Of a stretch of DNA of 64,000 nt, positions 25,446-37,883 are shown piece by piece. Source of the stretch: Girardinichthys multiradiatus. Taxonomy: Eukaryota > Chordata > Actinopteri > Cyprinodontiformes > Goodeidae. The notes under the pieces were generated by a model that searched no databases, was not told the origin of the DNA, and saw only the letters and a program-made list of their open reading frames with translations. Each line of letters starts with the position of its first letter. Position 1 is the first letter of the stretch. Position numbers and translations under genes: made by a program. The stretch is taken from NCBI RefSeq assembly GCF_021462225.1, contig NC_061801.1:8428125-8492124 (forward strand). Reading direction: 5' to 3'.

Positions 25446-27387
25446 TAGATGTCACTGTTTACTCAACCATTTTATGCCGAAACATGGGGAACTTTGACCT
25501 TATTTTAACTGACAAATCACTCTTGCACAAAATAAACACAAACGCCTTCTCTTTATCTACGTGAATATTTATTAAATCAACAGCCCTGGAACAACTCGCT
25601 CTTCCGATTCAATAATCTTCACCTAATCAAACATGCAAAGTTCTACACAAAAGGGTAAAATATCTAACTAAACAAACAAAACAAAACAGCATTGGGTGTG
25701 TATGAAATCAAACCAGCAGTTATGGCCACAAGTGATAATATGACAAGAGGAATATGGTGTATAATGGAGTTTTGGGGAGCGGCCCGCCAGAAAGTGTAGC
25801 TCAGTTACTGTAAGTCATAAAACATCCCCTACTGCTGGAGATGTCCAAGGACACAAAGGGTTGTAAACCTTTTGGCGGCAACTAATAAAACATGAAGCTG
25901 AAGATAAAGAAAATGGTTAATTTTCACCATGAGGTTATTATAGCAGTTCAGTTCCATAGCTCACCTGCGCTTGCTCTCAGGTGTTACAACCACACAGCAA
26001 AACACACACAGCTGGGGAGCACAGCGGCTTTCAGATATCCACAGCAAATCAAAGTTTCAATAAAATGTTGCATGCACATACAGTTTAGAACACATTAGAC
26101 TATAAGTGGCGATTCTAAATCGCACTAAAACCTACTCTTTCAAATAAAGAAATAAAAATAAACGATGGGTTTTACTTGATGTTGCTGACTGTCACTAGTC
26201 GACTGGAACAAAAAAAACAAGGAGGAAAAATTGCGTCTCCTTGAAAACTCCGTGTTTTTTTTGTTACGTGTTAAATCCACGCCTTCGATCGGTAAAGTTT
26301 AAACTTACAAGCCTTCTTATTCTTGTAAGTTTAATTCGCTTAGTTTTTCGTTGGCCAACAGGGAGAATGAATGAAAGTCCACATAGGATTTCTTCTCCAG
26401 AATTGATGCTCCAGTTGCGTGATAACCGCGTCTCGGTTTCAGCTGGAAAGGCAATGGGGGTGATCTCAGAGTATGTTATATAGTGGACTGTGACATCAGA
26501 GCCATGACGCCCCCGTCCTATCAGCCGCAGTGCCCGGTGTGATTTGTAGTAGCGGACTATCCTGGGATACCAAATGGTGTTGAGTTTAGAGGTACTCGTA
26601 ATTTCCCCTAAGGAGATTCAAAAGCAAACCAACTCCATGGAAAAAGTCTGAGTTTAAAAAGAAAAGCGCATAAAAAACAGAAAACCTAGTCTAGGTGATT
26701 TAGGCTGTTGAAGCCGTCTCTGCTTCCCCAGGTCCGTTACTTTGGGCACAGGTTTCAAAAGAGTGAAATAAACACAAAGTACAATCAGCTTAAGTTCGCC
26801 TCTGCGCAGAGGGAGAGATGCCCCAGCCAACACCTGCGAGCAATAACTCTGTTCTCTCTCCGCTTCCAGCTCGTTTTATTAAGTCTCCAGGGTGTGTTCA
26901 ACATTTACATATATCTTATCACTTATATGTATAGCATAACAGTTCCTTATGTCCAAATAAGGAGTGCTTCCTGTTATTACTTTCAGCAAGCTCATCTTCT
27001 CCTGTCTCCTTCACTCCCATCTGCTACTCCCCTCTCCTTCACCAATTTATGACCTTTATCAGCACATTCCAGTTACACACATAGATAGTTTATATTCTAC
27101 AAGGCCTATAAGTGATTGTGTGTTGATGCATGTGTTTGTCTGCAGAATCATACTCAGTGAGACAACCCGAAACCTTGCTGGTGTTAACATAAAGTTGTTG
27201 ACAGCTGAGAGGTGTTGTAAGGAATTCTGATTTGGATATTAAGTGCCATCAAGTCTCAGTCTAAAACTCCTGCACTCTCCGAGAGTAGGACTCAAAGTGG
27301 AAAACCAGATCAAACCTAGGTGTTTGATCTAGAAGCCTGTTATCCGGGAGATGTTAGGGGCCCGTTGAGGAATCCATTTTTCCAACA
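25446..27387 (-). repeat. LTR A, part right of the Polinton
   Basis: The first six bases are the duplicated target TAGATG. The rest continues LTR A to CCAACA at 27387, followed by TTCCCTCCTG. On the minus strand that is CAGGAGGGAAT directly before TGTTGG, a good polypurine tract, so this is a 3' LTR. Homology to LTR B (27451-28904) runs through TTTATTAAATCAAC, CTTTTGGCGGCAA, GTTACGTGTTAA and CTTCGATCGG. The total without the Polinton is about 2.1 kb. Open frames here are chance. Confidence 0.75.
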
Positions 27388-27450
27388 ATTCCCTCCTGTT
27401 TATTATTGATTAGTTTAATATCACATTCATGTATGCACTTCCAAAAAGCT
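27388..27450 (-). other. Retroviral sequence between LTR A and nested LTR B
   Basis: On the minus strand this holds the end of the internal region and the polypurine tract of the provirus whose env lies at 28932-30150. The last four bases, AGCT, are the target duplication of LTR B. Confidence 0.6.
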
Positions 27451-28904
27451 TGTTGGGTTTATGATTATTGATTGATTAATTTTGATCAATAATTATAATT
27501 ACAAATCATAATCTGACAAAATCAATTTCTTAACCAAAAATCCTCATTTATGAATCGAGACCAGAGATGTTTCTGGTGTTGTAATTGTGGCTCAACGCCT
27601 CTGACAATTACAACCGTTAAATACTCCGTAATAATTAAAAACTATTGCCGGAGATGTCACTGTTTAATCGACCATTTCTGCCGAAACGTGTGGAACTTGA
27701 ACCTTATTTTGACTGACACATCACTTTTTGCACACAATGAAACACCAAACGCTCTCTCTTTATCTATGTGAATATTTATTAATTTTCACCTACTCAACAT
27801 GCAAAATTCTACAAACACAGGGGTAACACATCTAAATAAGCAAAATCAACAAACGGTAGTGGGTATGTATTGAGTCAACCAGCAGTTTATGGCACTACAG
27901 ACGAAGGAAGAGGGGAATATGAGTGGTGGCGAGTGGTGGGGGTTGGGGCGCAGCTCCGACTGTCCTTATGGTCTTCTGATCATAAAACGTCCCCCTGACT
28001 CCTGGCATAAAGGATTGATAACTTTTGGCGGCAAGCTAGCACAGTGAGATTGAAGACAAAAGAGAAATGGAGAATTTTACCATGAGGTCGTTTTAACAGT
28101 CCAGTCTTGGCGTTCAGATAGTAAACACAAACAGCTCTAGGACCGCGGCGGATCCCGATATCACATAACACATCAAAGTTCAATAAGCAAGGTTACATGC
28201 ACTTATTATTCAGAACACATGAGATCCTAACCAGCGATTCTGATCGTTTCTACAACCTCTGACCCTGCCCAGGCCTTCTAATAAAGCAATAAAAGATAAA
28301 ATAAAAAGGTTGGTTTTACTTGGTGTCGTCTTCTTCCTGAGCGAGGGAATTCGAGCGAGGAAAAGTGGGGTTAAGTTAATTGTGCGTCCACAATCAACTT
28401 CAGGGAAAGCGGTCAGTCTTTGTCCTTTGGTCTTCTTGACAAAAAGGAAAAATATGATCTGACCATCAAAGTCGACTTGAAAATTAAACACGGTAGCGGT
28501 TCGTCTCTCCGAAACTCCGTGTCCTCAGTTACGTGTTAACTCACGTCTTCGATCGGCAAAGTGAAATCTCTGGCCTTCTTAGTCCAAAAACCTCAGTTAT
28601 GAATTGTTCGTTGTCCAACGAGAGAGAATGAATGAACTCTGCACAGAGCTCTTCTCTTAAAGTGATGCGCTTCAGTCGCTGGACCGGTTTTCTAGCAGAA
28701 GGCAAGTTTTCAAACATGAGCACCTTCCTATATAGCGTCCTGTGACGTCAGACTTGGGACACCCAGTCATATCAGTCGCAATGCTCGATGGGATATGTAG
28801 GAGCGGGCTGTCTTGGGTACAAAATGGCCGATGCCATTGGAGGGGCACAGTGACGTCCAACAATGTGCAGATAATCCAATACTCAGCAAACAAGTGGTCC
28901 AACA
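27451..28904 (-). mobile_element. Nested solo LTR B
   Basis: It runs from TGTTGGG to CCAACA (1454 bp) and is flanked by AGCT at 27447-27450 and 28905-28908. It separates the env remnant from the polypurine tract and 3' LTR of the same older provirus. It therefore inserted into that provirus and later lost its own interior by LTR-LTR recombination. It is related to LTR A but clearly diverged. Confidence 0.75.
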
Positions 28905-28931
28905 AGCTTTATGCATACACCTCATTAAACA

Positions 28932-30150
28932 TTAAACCATTGTTAAGTTTTGTGACTTCTCCTCCATAATGTCATCATAGTCTTGGTTCTTGTCCAGAAG
29001 CTGGTAATCCTGGGACAACATTGTATCAAAAATTCCTCCAACCATCCTGAATATCATTGCTCTATTACAGGGAATAAAGCACAGAGTGAAAAACAGAACA
29101 ACAATAACACAGCGATGACAAGGGTTATGATTTTCAAAAGCAGTTGCCACCACGGTCCAGAAGTAAGCCACAAAAAACATTCCTCGGCCGGGATAGACAT
29201 CCTGCTACATACCCCTTTTAATTTCATTTAATTGGCGTATAGCATTGCTCATTGTGTGGCCATCTTTGCCGTTGGTCTCATCAGGGATGTAGGTGCAGCA
29301 GGTCTCGTTCAGGAGAGTACAAAGCCCCCCAACCAAAGCTGTCAGCAGGTCCAACACCATCCTGTTCTGCAACACCACGGTTCGAAGAGCTCTGACTTCT
29401 TTGGACAGTCCTATAAGAGCTTTTGTGGTTGCATTAACAAACAGTCCCAGTCGATAATCTATAGTTTCTAATCTTATTTCCTGGTGATCTATGCTTAAAT
29501 TCGTCAGGAACATCTGATCCCCACACACCGTCATGTGGCTTCACACGGATGAGTTACCTCTTACTCCTATTAAGGGAAGGTTGAACTGAAATGACATAAG
29601 TGTGATCAGTGACATAAACAGGTGCACAAATACTACTCCAACTTAGAGGCAACTGCAAATAAATGGCAGTTCCACACATCCAGTGAAATCCATCATAAGT
29701 GCCCTTTAGATCATGGACCTTTCCCCCTGGTCCAGCTTGGTGTAAAGAATAATAGTAAGTTGTGTTACACATGCGCATTGGAATAGTCTCTACTGGGATG
29801 GAACCGGTGCCCACAACACAATGAGAAAAATAGGATCCTGCAAGAATCCCCACATAGTTGGACACAGGATTTGTAAAATTAAACTGTTTAAACTCTGTAA
29901 CATTACCATGCGGAAACTGGTACTGGCACCAGAAACACTATTTTTGATAAAACACTCATCTATTGGCGCTGGTACTGGTCTAGCTGTTAACCTGAAGTTC
30001 AGTACATACATAACAACCAGAAATGTTTCTGGACTTGGTTACAATTTTTCATATTGGTACCAGCTGTTTCTCATACAAGTAATTTATATCTTGTATAAAC
30101 ATTCCATGAAAATCTTCATTTATCCACCTCTTTAATTTCTGGAAATTATG
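28932..30150 (-). pseudogene. env: Broken retroviral env (older provirus)
   Basis: Minus-strand pieces in different frames together cover part of the surface subunit (29554-30130, ending in an RSKR furin-like site) and the transmembrane subunit (29534 down to 28937). The latter has a heptad-rich segment, LQNRMVLDLL, and the C-x6-CC motif CTLLNETCC. A hydrophobic membrane span and a short tail with NQDYDDIMEE follow. At least two frame changes and a stop right after the cleavage site show it is dead. The C-x6-CC motif is of the gammaretrovirus-like type. No gag or pol of this provirus is visible in the window. Confidence 0.75.
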
Positions 30151-30239
30151 AGATTGTGGAAATGTCTAGCATATTATTAGCACAATCAGGACACACATGA
30201 TAAACAAAACTAAATGTTTCAACAACATCTTTATGGAGC

Positions 30240-30565
30240 TAAATTGGGGCCATAAAGTTTGTTCAACTGAAAAAAATTGAACCTGAAAATAAAAGTTTGT
30301 TCAAAAGAAAAAAATTTGAACCTGAAAAATAAAAGTTTGTTCAAAAGAAAAACATTTGGACCTGAAAAATTATTTTGAACCTCCCCCAAAGAAATGTGAA
30401 AACTGGAAAAAAAGTTTTGCAACTGAAAAAAAAAATCTGCTGTGAAACTGGAAAAAAAAAGTTCAAAACTACTTTTCAGATTCAAGTTTTTTTTTCAAAC
30501 TTGCAGATTTTTTTTCGGCTCCAAACTTTTGGCCCTGTTTTGGCGTTGGGGCGGGGCCTCAGATC
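30240..30565. repeat. Hairpin-ended non-autonomous repeat with internal short repeats
   Basis: The left side reads GGGGCCATAAAGTTTG and the right CCAAACTTTTGGCCCTG, a partial inverted repeat. Inside, a roughly 38-bp unit (AAAAGTTTGTTCAAAAGAAA, then TTTGAACCTG) repeats about three times. No coding. It may be a MITE; the exact ends are not fixed. Confidence 0.45.
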
Positions 30566-30593
30566 ACGGGGGTGCGGAATCATGACTGACAGC

Positions 30594-30984
30594 TGTTATG
30601 GAAATTTTTAGTGCCTTGCTTGATTTGCTCTTTGATACTCTACAGGAAATGACAAAAGTATTAGAACCCCTCAATGTTGTTTCATTTTTCTCTTATATAG
30701 TCTTAGAGTAATGGTTTCTCAGCCTTCTGCTTGCAGCTGTGTGAGATAATATGCAACACTGTTAAGATTATGTCTAGGACAACAGGTCTCATGAGAGTTA
30801 CCTTGAAAACTGTTGTAGCTTATAGGAGAACGTTTGCTTTGTCTGGGCAGAACGATTTAGCAGCACTACTGAGCGCATCTCCAATGCTGTAAAAAATCCT
30901 TCTCTCTTGCAAGATTATAATAAAGATGATTCTGAGTGACAATCATCAGTCTTTGTCTTGATAAAAACTAATTTTTCTACAACA
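30594..30984 (+). repeat. 5' LTR of the provirus
   Basis: It has TG...CA ends. An ATAATAAAG polyadenylation-type signal lies near 30920 and a GT-rich stretch follows. It differs from the 3' LTR at about a dozen positions. Confidence 0.85.
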
Positions 30985-30986
30985 AA

Positions 30987-31004
30987 TGGTGATGAGGATG
31001 GGAT
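30987..31004 (+). other. Putative primer binding site
   Basis: TGGTGATGAGGATGGGAT begins two bases after the 5' LTR. It starts TGG as primer sites do; the tRNA is not identified. Confidence 0.4.
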
Positions 31005-31175
31005 TTCTTGATTGGGTTCTTCCGAGGACATCGGCAGGAGTGTCTGATCAACCTGGGAAGAGCTTCCCTGCCTCAAACCATTTTAGTGTTAAGGGGTGGA
31101 GGACTTCTGACACGGTGTTCTTGGAGACTCAGCACTGGAATCCAAAAGAACCACATTTTTTTTCTTCCAGAGAAG

Positions 31176-31177
31176 GT
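31176..31177 (+). promoter_or_regulatory. Possible major splice donor of the provirus
   Basis: AGAAG|GTGAGA lies about 190 bases past the 5' LTR, a usual place for the donor that makes spliced env mRNA. Confidence 0.35.
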
Positions 31178-31658
31178 GAGAAACAATGAATCTGCATAAT
31201 TTAATTAATTATCATCAATATTAATTTGCTTAATAGTTTGATAATTATAACCAAAGGCCTATAAATTAAATTGCAAAATATTTAAAACATAAAGCAGAAA
31301 TAGGGAAAATAATAAAAGGGTTAATAATAATAATGACCTCTTAAATTTTAACTAAAAGGTTAAAACTAACTGTTTTCTACTGGGGAAAAAGGGGATCTGG
31401 GATTTTTTCCGTCTTGGAACAGGAGCGAGGCGCACGGACCTCGCTGGCGCGGTTGATGCCACTCTGCGTACGGGTGAACAGTAATTCACCAGTAGAGTCC
31501 CCTTCCTGTACGGTTGAGTGAGGCTCCCCTAACCAGTAAGTTAGGGGGAAGGCGATTAGGGTGCCAGAAAGCTCTAAACTCTTGTGGAGACGTCTGAAGG
31601 TTTTAAAGGAATATTCCCCCATTTACCAGTAAGAAAAGGGTGTGGCAAGGCTGTCAGT

Positions 31659-31682
31659 ATGGGACAGCAGTTCAGTTCTTAG
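31659..31682 (+). pseudogene. Possible gag start remnant
   Basis: ATG at 31659 reads MGQQFSS and then stops. MGQ is the usual myristoylated start of gammaretrovirus-like Gag, and the position fits. Nothing clearly Gag-like follows, so this is weak. Confidence 0.3.
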
Positions 31683-34485
31683 GGATTATCTCCTCCTCCT
31701 CAGGGAGAAACAATATATAGAAAAAATATGGACCACAATGCACCAAGTGCATCAATACATGGGTTAAAACGTTTGCAGCTCTACAATATTAAAAAGGACT
31801 GAGGAAGCGACAAAAGAGAAAAATAGGAAAAAGGACAATAGATGACAGGTATGTGAAAAACTAACTGACTGACTGACAATACTTCTGTACTTGTACTCGT
31901 CTTCCGCTTTATGTTTGTGCAAAATCTTAACCATGTACTAAACCTTTTCTCTGCCTCTTACACACACACACACACACACACACATGGGGATTTGAGCGCT
32001 CCCTGGACATTAGACACCTGCCCTCCCCACGGCTTCACTCCACCAGAGATGCTTCTTCAGCATGACCTGAAAGGGAGAGGTCCTGCCTGCCTGCTGCAGA
32101 TAACAGCGTGAGAGTTTCCACCAGAACAAAACTCAGAAGAAGTCTGGTAAAAAGCCCAAAACCCAGTGAGATGGGCAACAATCCATGCTGTTTGCCAGAG
32201 CCAGAAGAGCATTACACTGGACTCATCTTGAGAGCACATCTTATATAGGCAGAGGAGAAACAGGCTGGAGCAAAGTTTTCCCTCCCTCCTGAATAGGTTA
32301 AAGTGGACAAGGAAACAGCAAATGTCCACCAACAGGCCAGGGGAGGGCCTGGGTTTTTGGACTGATAGGGGACCGTATGCCACAACAGTCTGACTCTGGA
32401 GCGGTCAAGAAACTGAGGGGGGTAACGTACAAACACACACACATTTGCAAATATGTTTTCTGTTTTTCTGCAATGAAGAAAGCTTATTAACTGCAGTTGA
32501 TGTGGTTTTGACATTGACAGACGTAACAAGAGGTTAAATGTTATTCCTGTGTTAAAGAGATTCTTTTCTAAAAGTCATAAAGTAATTGTTTTAGAGAAAC
32601 AAGTTCTCTCTCATCATGGTAGATTCAGGGTCAAATATTGCTACTTAAAGCCCTTAAAAACAAAGAGGAATTTTAAACACCTCCAAAACTCAGCGGTAAC
32701 CATGTGTTTTCTATTTCAGCCTCAGGACAGATCCCACGGAGGAGCATTTTAAAGTCTGACACAGTACTTCCAGTGGGATACAGCTTTGGCCACAAGCATT
32801 AACTAGAGCTTGAATGGAAGGTGCAAATTCATTGTTTTCACAGCAGCTGCTGGGAAGAGGTTAGTTTAGCTGATTTTCCCACTTTTCTGATTTTATGAAA
32901 CCTGCTGACTTACACTGTACCTCATATCTGGTCCTGACAAAACTATGAAAAGCTTGGTTCTGCATTTTTCTCCTCTGGGAAAAGAAAGAAAATCTAATCA
33001 CTTCTGTGTTGCATTGGAATGTAAACACAAAATTTTTCACGGTAAGTTTTGTTTCTGAAGGTAAGAAAGAATCTAATTGGACAAGTGGTACCACAAAAAC
33101 TCTAATATCATGTTCTCTAAAGACTCTGCTTAGAAAGGCCTTCTTCCAGAAACTGTGGAACTATTTTCCACCACAGAACCAGATTTTTAAAGCATCTTTT
33201 CCTTTAATCCAAAACAGATCTGTGTTGTTTTATTATAATGTCTGAAGCTCCTTATGAACTCCGGGTTAAAAGAAAATATGACGTGGGGCTAATTTAGAGC
33301 TGTGAACTAGTGATTGAAACTCCCAAATCTGTTATTGTTGATCCCAGAAATAATAAACCCTTTAGTCTGAAAATATTTAAGGTATTTAGTCCATTTTCTT
33401 TAATTTCTGCAGAAAGCTGGCATCAGTGTTTAAAGCAGTGGTCCTCAACCTGTGGTTCCTGGACGCCTGAGGCCCGTGAGCCATAGATTGTGGGTCAGTG
33501 AAGAAAATTTAAATAAATCAATAAAGGTATGCCATTTAACTGAACAGAGTACATTCAAATAAAAATTCAACCCAAAATACTACACTTATTAAATAAAAGA
33601 TCTAAGGCAATGATGGGTTCTGGCTTTAAAATCTATTAATACTCAGATTAGGTTTCTACTCTGGGGAACAGATTGAGGCTGAAGGTTGTTTTGGAGCCAG
33701 GGCTAGGATTCAGGAAATTAGAACTCATAGTGACTAAAGTCCTTTATAACAGAATAAAGGCAGAAGTAATTAGGGTTCAGGATTTAAAATCCTAGGAAAG
33801 ACCTTTATGGGGCATAAAGGCAGGTAAAGCCCTTTATTTTAGCGATAAATAAAGGCCCCTATTTTAACATTAAAGAGGACGAGCAGCTCAAACTCCAGTC
33901 TCATCCCCAGGGAGAAATGTTTGATTTCATGACAACTTGGATGAGTTGGAAAATGTTCAACTAAAGGTTTCATTTTTGGGGACTTATAGGGTAAAAGAAT
34001 AATTAAATCCTTCACTACCTAGGAGTACCAAACAAATTTCAAATTAGCACAATAGATTTCAAGTTACCAATATTTCAAATGATGGAACATTTTCTAGCAT
34101 TTGAATTATAACAGAGGGGTCCTGAGAATAATTTTCTTCCCCAACTTTCAAAACTTTAATAACCCTGATTTAAAGAAAATTATGTCCAATTATGTCTTTT
34201 GAAGTGCTATAATGAAATAAAATCTAGTTGGGGGTTAAACTTAATTGTTCATTTTTCTGTTTAAGTTTTAACACTGCAGTGTTTGTTTAGTGTCTGGGTA
34301 GAACCATAAAATGTCAATGTCGGCCTAAAAATAATTGTCTGCATTTAACCTGAGCAGAGAAATTCTGAAATACAGCTGTGATCAAATTAAACTTAAGAAA
34401 AAGAGAAATTGAACAGCAACTCTGCTGTCATTACAATGTTTAAAGTATGAAGAATTAGCAAAGAGTCTCAGCAGCAAAGAATTTG
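31683..34485. other. Gene-free proviral interior
   Basis: No coherent protein is visible. There is a (CA)n microsatellite at about 31961-31984. A stretch near 33440-33490 (GTGGTCCTCAACCTGTGGTTCC) resembles a hAT-type repeat end. Scattered frames of 60-110 codons do not look like gag or pol. Confidence 0.5.
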
Positions 34486-34490
34486 GGTTC

Positions 34491-35182
34491 TGTCATAATG
34501 TTAACTGCCGACCTGACCCACATGCAGAGAACAACCAGAGACAGATGAGATTAGTGAATGTTTATTTAAACAAATGATCCTGGGAACGGGAAACAAGACT
34601 GGAACCGTCTGGCTGCGGGAGAAGAGCAGAGTTACAAACTGGACCTCAGAAAACGCACCAGAACTGATTCTGCAGCTTACAGGTAAGCGCAGGGAAACCC
34701 GCCGGGGGGAATGGTCATAGATCCAGTGATGTAAGAGAGAGTGGCTCGCCTTGACCGCCGTGTTCGTTGAGATGGGGCCGACAGAAGGTGCTGGGAGGGC
34801 GGACAGAATTCGCTTCGCTGGTGGCTCACAGAAGAGTCAGCCTGAAGGTTCAATTCGAGACTTGGTTCAGACCGATTCTTTAAATCTCTGGTCAACTCCG
34901 TCGGATCTAGAGGTAAGGCACCTGGAAATGTCAGGACAGGCAAAATCAGCGCAGAAAATTTCAGAAATAACTTTCCAACTACGAGAGTAGATTTGAGGGG
35001 AGGCCAGTAACTGTACCGCAAGGGCAAAACGCCCAGGCAACGAAATACAGGCGCGACCTCTTCATATACTGCCCAGTTGATAAACCTGATGAGCTGCACC
35101 TGTCCCTTCTCCAGCACCTCCAGGCAACGGTACCTGGCGGTAAAATGGTTATCTGCAGGCAGACACACCACGGATTCTGACA
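34491..35182 (-). mobile_element. Solo gypsy-like LTR nested in the provirus
   Basis: TGTCATAATG...TTCTGACA, 692 bp. The flanks GGTTC (34486-34490) and GATTC (35183-35187) match at four of five bases. On the minus strand it has AATAAA (34561-34566) near its 3' end and the CTCTGGTTGTTCTCTGCATG type of tail common to fish gypsy LTRs. The 170-codon minus-strand frame inside it is LTR sequence, not a gene. Confidence 0.55.
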
Positions 35183-35187
35183 GATTC

Positions 35188-37430
35188 ATATAAGAGAAGA
35201 CTGCTGCTGTGCTTCTAAATTATTTGAGATCTCTTTGAATTGTGTGCACTTATCTTTAAACAGGATCCTGAGGATTACCAATCAAAGCATCTGGAGATAT
35301 GCTAAGAAAAACATTTTTGAAAAGAAATTGTTGAAAATTTCTTTAAATTCCTGCAGCTTCATTAAGTCACTGAGTAGATTTGTCATTAAAACAGTTATGA
35401 AATTTGATATTTACAATTTGATCAAGAAAAAACAACTACATTTTGTCCAACTGTGTCTATGTCTGTGAAGTTTGTCTTTGTTTCATTGGAATGATGTTCA
35501 TTGTTCATATGTTGCATGCTTTATTAATTCATGTTTAGAATAATGTTTTCTAACCCAGACTGATTAAAACCTTCAGTTTTCAGGAAAGCTTCTTAACTCC
35601 TAAGAAGCAGCGTGTTTTTGATGTAAGTTGATGTTAACAGTTCTGCAGTCTAAGGTCCACTAAGATGGGTTGGAAGGACAGAACCGTGGGGACTGCCCAC
35701 AGCCCACCTATAGACAGCCTATCAGAGGTTGGTTCCGCCTGGCTCCGCCCACCTACCAGGTTTGAATACACCTTAACTTCCATGGAAACGCTGACCCCTC
35801 CCTTCCTGAGTTCAACACTGTTTGAAAGAAAAGTGAGAATAATAAAGGGGGCTTGTTGTGACAACTGCGTTAAAATGCATGTTTATAAAATGACTGAGTG
35901 AGGATAAAGCATGAAATTTAGATTTATGTGTTTTATAATTAAAATGTTAATGAAATTGTTTAAACTTCTTCAAATAATTTGTTTTGCTTGCAGAATCATT
36001 GGGGATTTAATGGACTGAAAACTTTATTCCGGTGCCAATAAATTAAACTAGCTGAAAGTTCAAGATATGCCACGAATAAGGAATATATTTTGATAACAAA
36101 CCTGAGTCATGATCCTATATTATAATTAATGATTAGGATCAATTGGTAGGATTTATGCATTAAACCTGCATGATTTAAATTTACTCATCTTAAACCAAGA
36201 CAAATCAAGATGATGTGACTCATTTATAATTGAAACATTAAAATGAACTTCATAACATTTAATGTTTTATTGTTAAAACTGAGGGGACTGCAAATAGAAA
36301 TAACCAGGTTGTTTTCTCCAAAATTTATTTAGGTAAATTCACAGTGGTGAACTCTGAGAACAATTTAATTAATATTAATTCATTTGAAATACATGATGAT
36401 AAATTAATTCACTCTTTATTAATAATTCTAATGATGTAAATGGCTAAAACATAGAGCTAACAAAAGCTATAAATATTTTTAAATACATCAATCCTATGTG
36501 GTTCTAACTAGGTTAAAATTATATGCATGACTTCAAATGAAATTTAAAGGAAAATGCCACATTACCTACACAAACTGAAGCTAACACAACTATAAAATAA
36601 ACAGTCTAATAGGGAAAATAGACCTCTATATTAATGTACAAAATGAACCTTTTGAGGAGCAATCTATTAGCAAGAAGGAAATAGATTCTTAATTTCTTTA
36701 AATTATATTTAATGTGGTCTTGGTTGCTAAAACATTTTTTTCAATCATTAAAAGACAAAAGACAAATGCTAAATTGACTAATGGGTTGAACCATGCGTAC
36801 AAAGAGGGGATGTCAGTCTTAATAAAAAAAACTTAGTGACATTGTGAGAGAAGATCACACTTTGTGTTTTGTCTATAAAACTGGTGCCCAGCTCCCCAAG
36901 GCCTCATCCTGAGAACCTGTCTGAATGTACAGGGTTAATTCCTCTAAATTAGTCAAAAGATTAATTCTCCTTTACTGGATATTTTGATGAAGATCCATGC
37001 AATTATTAAAGTAATTTCTGCTTAATGGAAAAGGTAAAAATACAAACAAAATTATTTGAACCTTCAGTAACTGAACCAACAGTTGGAAATAAAGGAGTTC
37101 AGACTGCAGCAGATCTAAAGTTTGACATTGCCAAGTGATACAGTGGATAAAATACAGACTCAGAATGGACCAGTCTTACTTATCAAAGTAAATATTCATA
37201 TTTGAAGATTTTTGAGCATTAATATGATGCAAACTGAGTTAAGCACCTGGGGTAATAATGAACCACTGCATTTGAATTTCATGCAAAATAAGGGTAGTCA
37301 TAAGTTTCATTTTGTTTTGGTGCAATGAAAACACAGAATAATTTATTTATTCTAGAACTGTTGAAGGCCACTGAAAACAGCTATTACTGTAGACGCTTGT
37401 CTGCAACCGTATATCGAGCCTTCTCTCCAG
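35188..37430. other. Gene-free proviral interior, AT-rich
   Basis: No protein motif recognised on either strand. The part at 35690-35800 is GC-richer with CTCCGCCCACC and could be an old promoter or LTR piece. Most of the rest is AT-rich with many stops. Confidence 0.45.
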
Positions 37431-37883
37431 GTGGAGCTGTCTGCCATTAGCAGGATGCAGTCAGATTACACCAACTGCAGCAAGGGTTATTGGACCAGCC
37501 AAGGAAGAGACATTGAAGGTCCAAACGCAAACAGAGTCCATTCCAACGTGCTGCTGGTGGCTCGAACAGTGGCTGCTTACAGCAGACTGCTTCCTAATCC
37601 ACCAGACGACTCCACTCCTGAGGGACGTCAACCCAAGCCAACGGGCTGGAGCACTAGGCCTGCCTCAACCATCACAGGATGTAAAGAAAGGAGATCACCC
37701 CATGAAGGACAACGGCCCACGGCTCACTGGAGAGTGATTGAAGAGGTGGGTGAAGAACACTCTTTTTACAATGGGCATAATAATCCCTTGGGCTGTGCAA
37801 CGTTTGCTTTAAATAAGATCACGGATGAGAAGAAGATGTCTTTTATCTACCTCAAGTCTCCCAAATTGAAGATGTACAGATGA
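37431..37883 (+). pseudogene. Open frame of unknown origin before env (150 codons)
   Basis: This is the longest plus-strand frame in the provirus. It ends at TGA just where a second frame with a signal-like start begins (AGATGATGGGAC). Composition is proline- and arginine-rich, without a motif I know. By position it could be the end of pol, or an env leader; alternative frames overlap it. Confidence 0.35.

Noticed and set aside
34677..35189. 170-codon minus-strand open frame as a gene
   Set aside because: It lies inside a TG...CA unit with gypsy-LTR features and near-matching 5-bp flanks. The sequence is LTR, not coding.
37431..37883. 150-codon frame as integrase or another pol domain
   Set aside because: No HHCC, DDE or other pol motif is visible. 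It is kept only as an unknown frame.
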